The notes beneath the pieces are model-generated. The model was not told the DNA's origin. It worked only from the letters and a program-made list of their open reading frames with translations, and ran no database searches. This document shows, in pieces, positions 1-7,882 of a stretch of DNA of 64,000 nucleotides. Position 1 is the stretch's first letter. Each line of letters opens with the position of its first letter. Source of the stretch: CADCUY01 sp964242735 (GTDB lineage: Bacteria > Actinomycetota > Actinomycetes > Actinomycetales > Quadrisphaeraceae); NCBI GenBank assembly GCA_964242735.1, contig CAXTAK010000005.1, positions 1 to 64,000 of the forward strand. Direction: 5' to 3'. The position numbers and the translations under genes were made by a program.

Positions 1-35
1 GCTGGGCTGCCTCGCTGGGCTGCCTCGCTGGGCTG
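1..35. repeat. Short tandem repeat, 13-bp unit
   Basis: The window opens with two full copies and one partial copy of gctgggctgcctc, and the last partial copy runs into a TGA. Whether it is the 3' end of a gene to the left cannot be seen. It resembles the other tandem duplications in this window that sit on gene ends. The rest of 1-130 holds nothing I recognise. Confidence 0.8.
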
Positions 36-130
36 ACGAGCGGAGCGCTCGGACGTGGCCCGCGGACGGTCGAGCGGGACGGCGGTCGGGGCTGGGCCCA
101 CCGGCCGCGTGCTGGGGTCCGCGGGGTCCC

Positions 131-1090
131 TCAGGTGGTGGTCAGCGCCGGGGCGTCCGGGTTGTTCGTCCCGGCCGGGAAGAAGCCGCCCCTGGTGATG
201 CCGGCCTCCGGCGTCAGGTAGGCGATGTTGTGCACCTGCTTGGTGGTGCGCGAGAAGGCGATGCTGTTCGCGTCGGTGGGCACCAGGTTCGCCCGGTAGG
301 TGCGCCCGGGGCCGCTGAGCACGCCCTGGTCGAGGTCGCTGGTCCCGTCGAGGGAGTCGCGGGCGTCGGAGATCATCCGCGTCGCCTCGCCCTGGCCGAG
401 CCGGTACAGCTGGCTGCGCACGAGGCCCGCGTGGTACGCCTCGACGGCGAGGATGCCGGCCGCGGCCTCCAGGAAGGTGTTGCTGTTGATCAGGGGTGCG
501 CCGCCCTTGTAGGCGGTGACCCCGACGTCCTCGAAGATGAAGGCGGCGAGCAGGAAGCTCGTGTCGTCGGCGAAGGCGTCGAAGGTCTGGGTGGCGGTGA
601 TGAGCTTGGCGGCCCGGGCCGCGGCGGTGAAGGCCGCGTCCAGGTCGATGGCCGGCCGCGAGACCACCGACGCACCGAGCGCCGCGCGCAGGAACTTCAC
701 GTGCGCGATCTCGTCGTTGGCGATCTCCTCGGCGTACGCCGCGACCCTGGGCTCCTTGAAGACGACCTTCTTGCCGCCGGTCACACCGCCCCTCGTGCCC
801 TTGCCCTGGGTGTCGGCGTCGGCCAGGCCGGTGCCGAAGAAGGCCCGGGAGTAGAACTCCGCCTCCAGGTACTCCAGGTTCAGCGCGAAGTTGAGCACCG
901 CGGCGTCGCTGAGCTTCTGGTCCGGGGTGAGGTTCGCGTCCGGGGTGGCGGCCAGCGCAGGGCCCGCCGCGGCGACGCCGGCGGCGCCGGCGCCCAGCCC
1001 GATCAGGCCTGCGCGCAGGAACACGCGCCGGTCCGCGGCCGTCTCAGCGCTCCTGGTGGCCATGTCGCTGAGGAGTGATCGTCCGAACAT
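131..1090 (-). CDS. Tat-exported ferritin-like domain protein
   Basis: A 319-aa protein with a twin-arginine signal: basic N-terminus, RRVFLRAG near residue 22, a Gly/Ala-rich hydrophobic stretch and an ALAA cleavage site near residue 47. The mature part is helical and carries Glu/His motifs typical of the Ferritin_2 (desiccation-related) family, such as NLEYLEAEFY, NDEIAHVKFL and VEAYHAG, which would form a four-helix bundle with a possible di-metal site. Export through Tat suggests a folded, perhaps metal-loaded protein outside the membrane. A purine-rich AGGAAGAGGG lies about 10 nt before the ATG at 1090; an in-frame ATG at 1063 is a less likely start. The substrate is unknown, and ferroxidase activity is only inferred from the fold. 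Confidence 0.85.
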   Translation of the reverse strand: MFGRSLLSDMATRSAETAADRRVFLRAGLIGLGAGAAGVAAAGPALAATPDANLTPDQKLSDAAVLNFALNLEYLEAEFYSRAFFGTGLADADTQGKGTRGGVTGGKKVVFKEPRVAAYAEEIANDEIAHVKFLRAALGASVVSRPAIDLDAAFTAAARAAKLITATQTFDAFADDTSFLLAAFIFEDVGVTAYKGGAPLINSNTFLEAAAGILAVEAYHAGLVRSQLYRLGQGEATRMISDARDSLDGTSDLDQGVLSGPGRTYRANLVPTDANSIAFSRTTKQVHNIAYLTPEAGITRGGFFPAGTNNPDAPALTTT

Positions 1091-1223
1091 GTGGAGCCCT
1101 CTTCCTGTGGAGGCGGCGCACCGGGCAGGCAGAGCCGCGGGGCGCAGTGGTCGGGGACCGAACGGCGAGCGCGTCCAGCTGTGGGAAGCGGTACCAGCTC
1201 ACGCTCTCGGTTCGACACGGACT

Positions 1224-1255
1224 GTGACATGGACTGGCCCTCTGTCACTGTCCAT
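1224..1255. promoter_or_regulatory. Interleaved inverted repeats upstream of the ferritin-like gene
   Basis: GTGACA (1224-1229) pairs with TGTCAC (1243-1248), and ATGGAC (1229-1234) pairs with GTCCAT (1250-1255). The two inverted repeats are interleaved rather than nested. They lie about 135 bp before the start of the leftward ferritin-like gene. They could be a regulator-binding site, but no regulator is identified and chance is possible. Confidence 0.25.
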
Positions 1256-1304
1256 CGGTTGCGACACGCAGGGGCGCTGCGCGGGGGCGCTGCAGGCTGT
1301 GGGC

Positions 1305-2729
1305 TCAGGCCCGGGCGTGTGCGCGCCGACGCGCCGCGGGGCCCTGCGAGCGCGGGGCCGTGCGGCTGTCGTAGGGCCGGATGACGCGGCGCGTCACGCT
1401 GCGCCGCGACCCCGCGGCGACCAGCGCCGCCATCACCACCACCCCCACCGCCGCAGGCAGGCTCCGGTAGGTGAAGAAGGCGTGGATCTGGCTGTGGTTG
1501 CTCAGCGCCTCGAACCACAGCGGCACCACCAGCGCGGGGGCGGCGAGCACCGCGGCCCGTGCCAGGGCGAGCGGCCCGCGCCGCGCCACCGCGAGCACGA
1601 GGGCTATGACGACCACCGCCGCGGCAGCCGCGAGCAGCGGCGCCGCGGTGGCCGTGGTGGCCAGCCACGTCGTGGTGGTGGCCCGCAGCGGCGCGCCGAG
1701 CTCGTGGCTGACAGCGGCGTGGTCACCGGCGAGGCGGAAGCGGCTGACGTCGCGCACCCGCGCGAAGACTCCGGGGCCCTGCACCAGCGCCGCGAACACC
1801 CACCGCGAGACCCAGGTGGTGGCGTACGCGACCGGCCACGCCGCACCCGCCGCCACGACGGTGACCGCGGTGGTCCGCACGCTCGCGCCCGCCGCGGAGA
1901 CCACGGCCCCGGCGACGGCGGCGCACAGCGCCCACGACATCGCCGGCGTGGTCAGCAGGTCGACGTAGTTCAGCAGCGCTGCACCCGCCCCGGCACCGAC
2001 CACCGCCCCGCGCCACCCCTGTGCCCCCGGAGGTGCCCCACCGGAGACCCCGCCCGGGGCACCGGAGACCCAGCGGGAGGTCCCGACGGAGGTCAGCGCC
2101 GCAGTCAGGGCGACGCCCGCCGCGACGGCGGCCAGCGCGATGCCGTGGCTGGAGGCGGTCGCGGGGGTGGAGGCCGCGTTCGTGGCGAGCACGAGCGGCA
2201 GCACCAGCGCCAGCGCGGGCCCCAGCCCCACGCGGCGGCGCACGAGCAGCACCGCCGCGGTGGTGGCGAGCGCCAGCAGACCGGCCACCACCAGCCGCAA
2301 CCCCGTCACGCCCGTGGCGGCCAGCACCGGGCGGGTGAGCACGGAGTACCCGTTCCAGTACCGGAAGTACCCCGCCTCGGGGCGCAGGGACTCCCCCGCC
2401 GCCAGCGCGCGCACCTGCCCGGCGCCGAGCTCGCAGGACTCCAGGCGCGGGCCGCCCGTGGCGCGGTACCAGAGGCTGCGCGGGTCGTCGGGTGAGGAGA
2501 CGCCGTACCCGAGCACCACGCACTCGGTGAAGCGGTCGGCGGTGCCGCCGAGACCGTCGGGCACGTACGCCGGGCCGTAGGTGCCGTCGCGGACGGCCCG
2601 GTCGAGCTGGGTGATGATCGGACCGTTGGGCACCGCCTGCGCCAGGACCAGCAGCAGCAGGAACACCACCTGCAGCGCCAGCAGCCCGGCGAGGGCCCTG
2701 GCGAGGAAGCGGACGGTGCCGGCGGTCAC
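1305..2729 (-). CDS. Polytopic membrane protein, unknown function
   Basis: A 474-aa protein starting at a GTG whose bases overlap the TGA of the glycosyltransferase gene (GTGA, 2726-2729), so the two are probably translationally coupled. One hydrophobic helix occurs near residues 5-28, then an extracytoplasmic-looking region of about 100 residues, then eight or more Ala/Val/Leu-rich segments to the end. The topology (one helix, large loop, many helices) resembles membrane proteins of polyprenyl-linked sugar assembly, but I see no catalytic motif that identifies a family. The context, directly after a GT2 enzyme, suggests a role in cell-surface glycan assembly. The protein end is Arg-rich and cytoplasmic-looking. 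Confidence 0.7.
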   Translation of the reverse strand: MTAGTVRFLARALAGLLALQVVFLLLLVLAQAVPNGPIITQLDRAVRDGTYGPAYVPDGLGGTADRFTECVVLGYGVSSPDDPRSLWYRATGGPRLESCELGAGQVRALAAGESLRPEAGYFRYWNGYSVLTRPVLAATGVTGLRLVVAGLLALATTAAVLLVRRRVGLGPALALVLPLVLATNAASTPATASSHGIALAAVAAGVALTAALTSVGTSRWVSGAPGGVSGGAPPGAQGWRGAVVGAGAGAALLNYVDLLTTPAMSWALCAAVAGAVVSAAGASVRTTAVTVVAAGAAWPVAYATTWVSRWVFAALVQGPGVFARVRDVSRFRLAGDHAAVSHELGAPLRATTTTWLATTATAAPLLAAAAAVVVIALVLAVARRGPLALARAAVLAAPALVVPLWFEALSNHSQIHAFFTYRSLPAAVGVVVMAALVAAGSRRSVTRRVIRPYDSRTAPRSQGPAARRRAHARA

Positions 2730-3895
2730 GGAGCGCGGCAGGCGGCGGGCGCCCGGACGTCGGCGACGGGGTCGTGCTGTGCCACCTCCGCGTGGCGCCG
2801 GTGCGCGTCGGCGTGGTGCGCCAGCTGGGTGTCGCGCTCGCGCGGGTCGACGTCGCGCCCGGGGCTCGGGTCGCGCCGGGCACCTGGGCCCCTGCGTGCC
2901 GTCCCCGGCGCCGGGTGGGCGAGGTGGACCAGGCGCGCGGTGTGGTGGCGCGAGCGGCGCACGGCATCGAGCACCAGCCCCACGGCGGCGACCAGCACCG
3001 CGAGCACCCCCAGGCACGCCGCGAGCAGCGCCGTCGCCGGGCGCGGGACGGCCCCGGTCGCCAGGAGCTGTGCCACCACCGGCGCCGCGGGGACCGCTGC
3101 GGCGGCGGCGAGGAGCCCACCGACGAGCGCCGCCACCGCCAGTGGGCGCTCCTCGTGGGCCAGGCTCAGGATCCACGCGGCGATGCGCACGCCGTCGCGG
3201 ACGGTGCGCAGCTCGCTGGCGCTGCCGGCGGGACGGTCGCGGAAGCCGACGGGCACCTCGGCCCGGGGCACCCGGTGGGTGATCGCGTGCACGGTCATCT
3301 CGGTCTCGACCTCGAAGCCGCGGCTGCGAGCGGGGAAGGACTTCACGAAGCGGCGCGACATCACGCGGTAGCCGCTGAGCGCATCGGTCACCGGGGCGGC
3401 GAAGACGGTGCCGATGGCGCGGTCCAGCGCCCTGTTGCCCGCGGCGTGGCCGGGTCGGTGCGCGGTCGCGGTGCCGGCGCGGCGCACGCCGACGACGTGG
3501 TCGTGGGGGCCGGCGAGGAGGACCTCGACGAGCTGGGCGGCCGCCGCGGCGTCGTAGGTGTCGTCACCGTCGATGAGCACGTCGGCGTCGGCGTCGACGT
3601 CGGCGAACGCGCGGCGCAGCACGTGGCCCTTGCCCGGACGCTGCTCGTACCGCACCACGGCGCCGTGGCGGCGGGGGGCGGCGGCGGTGCCGTCGGTGTT
3701 GCCGTCGTCGTAGACGTGGACGACCGCCCCGGGCAGGGCGCGCCGCAGGTCGGTGACGACGGCACCGACGGCCGCGGCCTCGTCCAGGCACGGGACGATG
3801 ACGGCGAGGCGGCCGGCGCCGGTGAGGTCGGCGCCGGTGAGGTGAGGGCCGGCGTGGTCGGGCAGCACGATCGAGGACCCTCTGTTCACGGCCAC
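2726..3895 (-). CDS. GT2 family glycosyltransferase with C-terminal membrane helices
   Basis: A 389-aa protein. The N-terminal GT-A fold is recognisable from VIVPCLDEA, a donor-binding YDDGNTDGT loop and the DXD-like DGDDTY, followed by GYRVMSRRF, as in dolichol-phosphate mannose synthase-like enzymes. Two hydrophobic segments follow (about residues 240-300), then a basic His/Arg-rich tail of about 75 residues that looks disordered. The GTG at 3895 is chosen because TACCGT lies 6 nt before it, the leaderless pattern seen at many genes here. Its likely role is sugar transfer to a polyprenyl phosphate at the inner membrane face; the sugar cannot be told from sequence. Confidence 0.8.
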   Translation of the reverse strand: MAVNRGSSIVLPDHAGPHLTGADLTGAGRLAVIVPCLDEAAAVGAVVTDLRRALPGAVVHVYDDGNTDGTAAAPRRHGAVVRYEQRPGKGHVLRRAFADVDADADVLIDGDDTYDAAAAAQLVEVLLAGPHDHVVGVRRAGTATAHRPGHAAGNRALDRAIGTVFAAPVTDALSGYRVMSRRFVKSFPARSRGFEVETEMTVHAITHRVPRAEVPVGFRDRPAGSASELRTVRDGVRIAAWILSLAHEERPLAVAALVGGLLAAAAAVPAAPVVAQLLATGAVPRPATALLAACLGVLAVLVAAVGLVLDAVRRSRHHTARLVHLAHPAPGTARRGPGARRDPSPGRDVDPRERDTQLAHHADAHRRHAEVAQHDPVADVRAPAACRAP

Positions 3896-3901
3896 TGACG
3901 G

Positions 3902-3907
3902 ACGGTA
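3902..3907 (-). promoter_or_regulatory. Leaderless -10 (TACCGT) for the GT2 gene
   Basis: TACCGT lies 6 nt upstream of the GTG at 3895. This spacing puts the transcription start at or next to the start codon. Confidence 0.45.
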
Positions 3908-3985
3908 ACGCCGTCGTCGCGGCCGTCCTGCGGACTTCGCCCATCCCGTCCGGCGCGGCACCCGGGGCGCGCGTCGCCCACGACC

Positions 3986-3991
3986 TAGCGT
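3986..3991 (+). promoter_or_regulatory. Candidate -10 (TAGCGT) for the CWB2 protein gene
   Basis: TAGCGT lies 17 nt before the GTG at 4009, giving a very short leader. It forms a divergent pair with the TACCGT promoter at 3902-3907. Confidence 0.35.
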
Positions 3992-4008
3992 CGATCGCGT
4001 GGGTACCG

Positions 4009-5160
4009 GTGCGTGAGGCGGCGCCCGCACGGCGGTGCGCGGGCGACGGCACGGAACGGCGGCGCCCGCGACGTCGTCCACGTGGAGGAGAGCGCACGAG
4101 GCGGCGCGCGGTCATCGCCGTGGCGGCCCTCTGCGCGCTCACCGCCGTGACCGGAGCCACCGGTGGGACGAGCGGCACGGCCACCGCCACCAGCGGAGTC
4201 CTGTCAACCGGCAGCACGCAGTCAGCCAGCGGCGCGCAGTCAGCCGGCGGCGCGCTGGAGTTCACGCGCGACCAGGGCGCCGACCGCTACGAGACGGCCG
4301 TCGCGATCAGCCGGCGGTTCTTCGACGACGGGGCCCCGGCGGTGGTGATCGCCAGCGGGGAGGGCTTCGCCGACGCCCTCGCCGGGGGTCCCGCCGCCGC
4401 CCAGCTGGGCGCACCCCTGCTCCTGACCTCGCCGGCCGCGCTGCCGACCGCCGTCCGGGCGGAGCTGCAGCGCCTGGGCCCGTCCGAGGCGGTGGTGCTC
4501 GGCGGTCCCGCTGCGGTCTCCGACGGGGTGGTCACCGAGCTGCGGGCCCTCGGCGTCACGGTGACCCGCGCGTCGGGCACCGACCGCTACGACACCGCCG
4601 CGAGGACCGGCATCGGGCTGGTCGCCCCCACCGGGGACGTCGAGCTGGGTGAGGTGGTGATCGCCTCCGGCGAGGGCTTCGCCGACGGGCTCAGCGGTGG
4701 CGCGTACGGCGCGGCCAACGCCGCGCCGCTGCTGCTGACCGCCCGCGACGCCCTGCCCCGGGAGACCGCAGCGGCTCTGACGGTGATGGAGCCGCAGTCG
4801 ATCACCATCGTCGGAGGGCCCGCGGCGGTCTCACCCGCCGTCGAGGCCGCGCTGGAGGCGTACACCCCCGGCGCCGTCGTCCGCGTGCAGGGCAGGGACC
4901 GCTACGAGACGGCCGCGCGGGTCGCCCAGCTCTTCCCCCGGCCGGTCCGCGCGGGGTCGCCCCTGCTGGCCGCGGGCACGAGCTTCCCCGACGCCCTCGC
5001 CGGAGCCGCCCTCGGGGAGCCGCTGCTCCTCACCGAGCACGGGTGCCTGCCGAGCGCCTCGCGGTCGGCCGTCGAGGCGTTCGAGGTGACGAGCGTGACC
5101 GTCCTGGGAGGCATCGCGGTGATCAGCGACGCCGCGGCCTCAGGCACCCCCTGCGCCTGA
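4009..5160 (+). CDS. Cell-wall-binding repeat 2 (CWB2) family secreted protein
   Basis: A 383-aa protein with an Arg-rich N-terminus, one hydrophobic export segment (about residues 34-50), a Ser/Ala/Gly linker, and three CWB2 repeats of about 95 residues. Each repeat begins with a version of G-x-DRYETA (residues near 88, 188 and 294) and contains the family's ASGEGFADAL- and LLLT-type motifs and a VLGGPAAVS-like turn. CWB2 modules bind anionic wall polymers in Gram-positives, so this is probably a wall-associated protein; no enzymatic domain is attached. The start is uncertain: GTG 4009 is the first in-frame start, but a strong GGAGGAGAG at 4084-4092 has no ordinary in-frame start codon just after it. 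Confidence 0.85.
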   Translation: MREAAPARRCAGDGTERRRPRRRPRGGERTRRRAVIAVAALCALTAVTGATGGTSGTATATSGVLSTGSTQSASGAQSAGGALEFTRDQGADRYETAVAISRRFFDDGAPAVVIASGEGFADALAGGPAAAQLGAPLLLTSPAALPTAVRAELQRLGPSEAVVLGGPAAVSDGVVTELRALGVTVTRASGTDRYDTAARTGIGLVAPTGDVELGEVVIASGEGFADGLSGGAYGAANAAPLLLTARDALPRETAAALTVMEPQSITIVGGPAAVSPAVEAALEAYTPGAVVRVQGRDRYETAARVAQLFPRPVRAGSPLLAAGTSFPDALAGAALGEPLLLTEHGCLPSASRSAVEAFEVTSVTVLGGIAVISDAAASGTPCA

Positions 5161-5243
5161 GGCGGGGCTGGAGGGACAGGCGGGACGGGGGGTCGGCCGG
5201 ACGACGCGACCGCAGCGGACGCCGCAGCGAGGTGGTCTGCGTC

Positions 5244-5249
5244 TACGGT
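5244..5249 (+). promoter_or_regulatory. Leaderless -10 (TACGGT) for the LCP gene
   Basis: TACGGT lies 6 nt before the ATG at 5256, consistent with transcription starting at the start codon. Confidence 0.45.
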
Positions 5250-5255
5250 GACCCG

Positions 5256-6578
5256 ATGGCCGACCGTCCGGAGTGGGGGCCGGCGACGACGTACCGGTCG
5301 TCGCCGAAGCTGCGGCGCGCCGACGCGCCGCCGCCCGGCACCACTCGCGGTGGGTCGGCACGCGCGGGGGGTCAGGGCGCACGCGGGGGTCAGGCGTCGA
5401 CGGGTCAGCCCAGGACGGGACCGGCCCGGGCGGGATCCACGCGAGCGGGGCCTGCCCGGACGGGAGCTGCCCGGACGGGGCCTGCGCGCGCGGGAGGCGC
5501 CCGCACGGGAGCGGCGGGAGCTGCGACGACGGGTTCCACGCGGAGTGGACCGCCAGCGGCGGGATCTGCCCGCGCCGCGCCGCTGGTCCCGGGCGCGGGG
5601 CGGCGTCCGCCCCTGCGCGCCCTCGCGGCGCTCGTCGTCCTCGTGGTGCTGGCGTACCCGCTCCTGCTCGGGGTGGTGGGGTACTCCGCCCTCCAGCGCG
5701 TGGGTGACCTGCCCGACTCGGCACTGCCGGGCACCCCGGGGCACACCGTCCTGCTGGTCGGGTCGGACTCCCGCGAGGGCCTCACCGAGGACCAGGAGGT
5801 CGAGCTCGCCACGGGCAGCGGCGACGAGCTCCTCGGCCAGCGCACCGACACCATCGTGCTCATGCACAGCCCCCGCGGCAGCGGGCCGACCGTGCTGCTG
5901 AGCATCCCCCGCGACAGCTACGTCGAGGTGCCGGGCCGCGGGGAGTCCAAGATCAACGCCGCCTACGCCGAGGGTGGCCCGCAGCTGCTGGTGCAGACCG
6001 TGGAGGAGGCCACCGGCGTCCGCGTCGACGCCTACGCCGAGACCGGGCTCGCGGGCTTCGCGGGCATCGTCGATGCCGTCGGCGGCGTGGAGATGTGCCC
6101 CGCGGCCGCCATCGTCGACCCGAAGGCGGGCCTCGACATCCCCGCCGGGTGCCAGGTCATGCAGGGCCCGACAGCTCTCGGGTACGCCCGCAGCAGGGAC
6201 TCCGCCGTGGGCGGCGACCTCGGCCGCGCCACGCGCCAGCGCGAGCTCATCGCCGCCATCGCCGGCGAGGCCAGCAGCCCCGCGACGCTGGTCAACCCCT
6301 TCCGCGCCCTGCCGCTCGCCCGCGCTGCGGGCGGTGCGCTGTCGGTGGACGACGGCAGCGGGCCGCTCGCGCTCGCCCGCTTCGCGGTGGCCTTCGCCTC
6401 CCTGGCCGGCGGGTCGGCCCTGAGCCTGACGGTGCCCGTCGCCGACGCCACCCGCCGCACCGACGCGGGAGTCGTCGTGGACTGGGACGCCGACCAGGCC
6501 GCCGTCGTCTTCGAGGCGCTGCGCACCGGCGACACCGAGTCCCTGCGGCCCATCGCCGAGGCGCAGCTCCCCGCCTGA
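5256..6578 (+). CDS. LytR-CpsA-Psr (LCP) family wall polymer ligase
   Basis: A 440-aa membrane-anchored protein. Residues 30-115 are a low-complexity cytoplasmic tail rich in Arg, Ala, Gly, Thr and Pro, built of degenerate 5-residue repeats. One membrane helix follows near residues 125-150, then the LCP catalytic domain with GSDSR, TDTIVLM, SIPRDSYV (the conserved Arg-Asp), KINAAYAEGG, DAVGG and ALGYARSR-D. LCP enzymes move undecaprenyl-linked glycopolymers onto peptidoglycan outside the cell. The ATG at 5256 is supported by the promoter spacing. The gene stops three bases before the assembly gap. M. tuberculosis also carries an LCP gene (Rv3267) near manC in the comparable region. Confidence 0.9.
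   Translation: MADRPEWGPATTYRSSPKLRRADAPPPGTTRGGSARAGGQGARGGQASTGQPRTGPARAGSTRAGPARTGAARTGPARAGGARTGAAGAATTGSTRSGPPAAGSARAAPLVPGAGRRPPLRALAALVVLVVLAYPLLLGVVGYSALQRVGDLPDSALPGTPGHTVLLVGSDSREGLTEDQEVELATGSGDELLGQRTDTIVLMHSPRGSGPTVLLSIPRDSYVEVPGRGESKINAAYAEGGPQLLVQTVEEATGVRVDAYAETGLAGFAGIVDAVGGVEMCPAAAIVDPKAGLDIPAGCQVMQGPTALGYARSRDSAVGGDLGRATRQRELIAAIAGEASSPATLVNPFRALPLARAAGGALSVDDGSGPLALARFAVAFASLAGGSALSLTVPVADATRRTDAGVVVDWDADQAAVVFEALRTGDTESLRPIAEAQLPA
5395..5530 (+). repeat. Degenerate coding repeats, LCP N-terminal tail
   Basis: Repeated units of about 15 bp similar to gcccggacgggagct encode Ala-Arg-Thr-Gly-Ala/Pro-like pentapeptides in the cytoplasmic tail of the LCP protein. The copies have diverged. 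Confidence 0.6.
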
Positions 6579-6699
6579 GGCNNNNNNNNNNNNNNNNNNN
6601 NNNNNNNNNNNNNNNNNNNNNNNNNNNNNNNNNNNNNNNNNNNNNNNNNNNNNNNNNNNNNNNNNNNNNNNNNNNNNNNNNCAGCGCCCCGCCTGAGGG
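6564..6699. other. Assembly gap (100 N at 6582-6681) with matching flanks
   Basis: Exactly 100 N at 6582-6681 is a conventional scaffold gap of unknown true length. The 17 bases before the gap (6564-6580) and the 17 after it (6682-6698) differ by one base, and both contain the GCCTGA of the LCP gene end. The gap may therefore hide a tandem repeat, or may be a false break between overlapping contig ends. Confidence 0.9.
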
Positions 6700-6821
6700 C
6701 TGCACCTCTACCTGAGGCTCCCCTCACGGTCGCCGGGGTCGAGCGAACGATCACGCTTCGTTGTCGGTAGTCACTGTCACGATGCGGTGGGTGGGCCGAG
6801 CGGTCCGCGACGGGGGGGACG

Positions 6822-7601
6822 ATGGGCGGCTCGCGCAGCTGGAGCGTCCTCCTCCGCGTCCTGCTCGCCGTCCTGGGCCTCACCGCCGTCGTGCTCCGCT
6901 CCCTCGACGCGACGGGCATCTGGAGCCAGCAGGGGTGGCTCGAGCTGGGCGTCGTCGTCGTGATCGGCGGTGTCGCCTGCGTCGACGGCGTCCGCGGGGC
7001 GCTGCGCGAGAGCCGGGCGCCCCAGCACGAGCGGCTGCGGGCCCGGCTGCAGAAGGCGACCGTCGGGGCCCTGAAGTCCGTGGTGGGGATGCGCCGCGAC
7101 GTCGACCTCGCCGAGCTGGGCGGCAGCGTCTTCGTCGTCCGCCGTCGCGGGTGGATGCGCCGGGAGGAGCTGCACCGGGTGCTCCGCTTCCGCCTCGACG
7201 AGCACCCCCAACCCTCGGCGGTCCGCTGGACGAAGGGGAAGGGGACCATCGGGCGCGCCTGGGCCGCGCGGACCCCGCAGCACGCGGCGCTGATCCCTGT
7301 CGTGCAGCGGTGGAGCGCCGAGAGCACCGAGGGGGTGGTGCCCACCCCGCAGGAGTACGGCGCGCTGCCGGTCAGGGCCCGCACGCGGTTCACCCACGAG
7401 GAGTTCGTGGGCATCACTGGCAAGTACGCCGAGGTCATCGCGGTGCCGATCCTCGCCGAGGGTGAGCGGTTGATCGGCGTCTTCGCCATGGACCTGCCCA
7501 TGACGTGCACCGCGCCCGGCGTCGGCATGCTGCTGGCAGGGCCGGACGTCGAGGCGGTGGCCATCGCGGCGGCGTCCCTGCTGGGCGATGTGCTCGCTTA
7601 G
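6822..7601 (+). CDS. Membrane-anchored GAF-like protein, function unknown
   Basis: A 259-aa protein. The first 65 residues hold two hydrophobic helices (about 8-25 and 38-58), followed by a basic segment and a soluble domain. That domain has GTIGRAW near residue 145 and the pattern YAEVIAVPILAEGERLIGVF near residue 205, which look like strands of a GAF-type sensor fold. No ligand residues can be assigned and I do not recognise a named family. The ATG at 6822 follows a G-rich tract. The start lies 140 bp after the assembly gap, so promoter context is incomplete. It could be a sensor for a regulator elsewhere. Confidence 0.6.
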   Translation: MGGSRSWSVLLRVLLAVLGLTAVVLRSLDATGIWSQQGWLELGVVVVIGGVACVDGVRGALRESRAPQHERLRARLQKATVGALKSVVGMRRDVDLAELGGSVFVVRRRGWMRREELHRVLRFRLDEHPQPSAVRWTKGKGTIGRAWAARTPQHAALIPVVQRWSAESTEGVVPTPQEYGALPVRARTRFTHEEFVGITGKYAEVIAVPILAEGERLIGVFAMDLPMTCTAPGVGMLLAGPDVEAVAIAAASLLGDVLA

Positions 7602-7604
7602 CAC

Positions 7605-7610
7605 TACGCT
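7605..7610 (+). promoter_or_regulatory. -10 (TACGCT) for the small 61-aa gene
   Basis: TACGCT sits just after the preceding stop codon and would start a transcript near 7617, with a leader of about 25 nt carrying an SD-like AAGGGAG. The 13 bases around it (agcactacgctcg) are identical to those of the promoter before the carboxylase beta gene at 14625-14637. Confidence 0.4.
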
Positions 7611-7641
7611 CGACGGATTCCCCGGTGAAGGGAGCGTGCTG

Positions 7642-7827
7642 GTGACCGGCACCCCTGCGGAACCTCCGTACAGCCCCGCCCAGGCCCGCAAGATGTTCTA
7701 CGAGAACGTGCGGGCGACGTTCCCCGACCCCGTCCTCGAGCGCTACCTGGCCCGGGCCGAGAGGGAGAGCGACGAGCTGGTGACAGCCCCCGATGCTGCG
7801 ACGCCGGGCCGCGAGCCCTCACCGTGA
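7642..7827 (+). CDS. Small hypothetical protein
   Basis: The GTG at 7642 is chosen because an AAGGGAG sequence lies about 7 nt before it; the product is 61 aa. An ATG at 7588 would give 79 aa but overlaps the upstream gene and precedes the likely promoter. The sequence is charged, with one amphipathic helix (about residues 12-40) and a Pro-rich tail. I do not recognise a family. It could be a small DNA-binding or adaptor protein, but nothing in it proves that. Confidence 0.45.
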   Translation: MTGTPAEPPYSPAQARKMFYENVRATFPDPVLERYLARAERESDELVTAPDAATPGREPSP

Positions 7828-7882
7828 ACCCGCTCGACCCGGCCCGGAGCGTCCCGACCGGACTCCTTCCCAGCGGCTGACC

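Noticed and set aside
1..35. Possible CRISPR array
   Set aside because: Units are 13 bp and directly adjacent without spacers.
230..1078. Long open frame opposite the ferritin-like gene
   Set aside because: It is an antisense frame kept open by high GC; composition is Gly/Arg/Val-rich with no recognisable domain, while the other strand has a clear Tat signal and ferritin motifs.
2774..3898. 374-aa frame opposite the glycosyltransferase gene
   Set aside because: It has no domain, and the GT2 motifs on the other strand are decisive.
5395..5530. Collagen-like or PE/PPE-like domain in the LCP tail
   Set aside because: The repeats are degenerate Ala/Arg/Thr/Gly units without Gly-X-Y periodicity or PE/PPE motifs.
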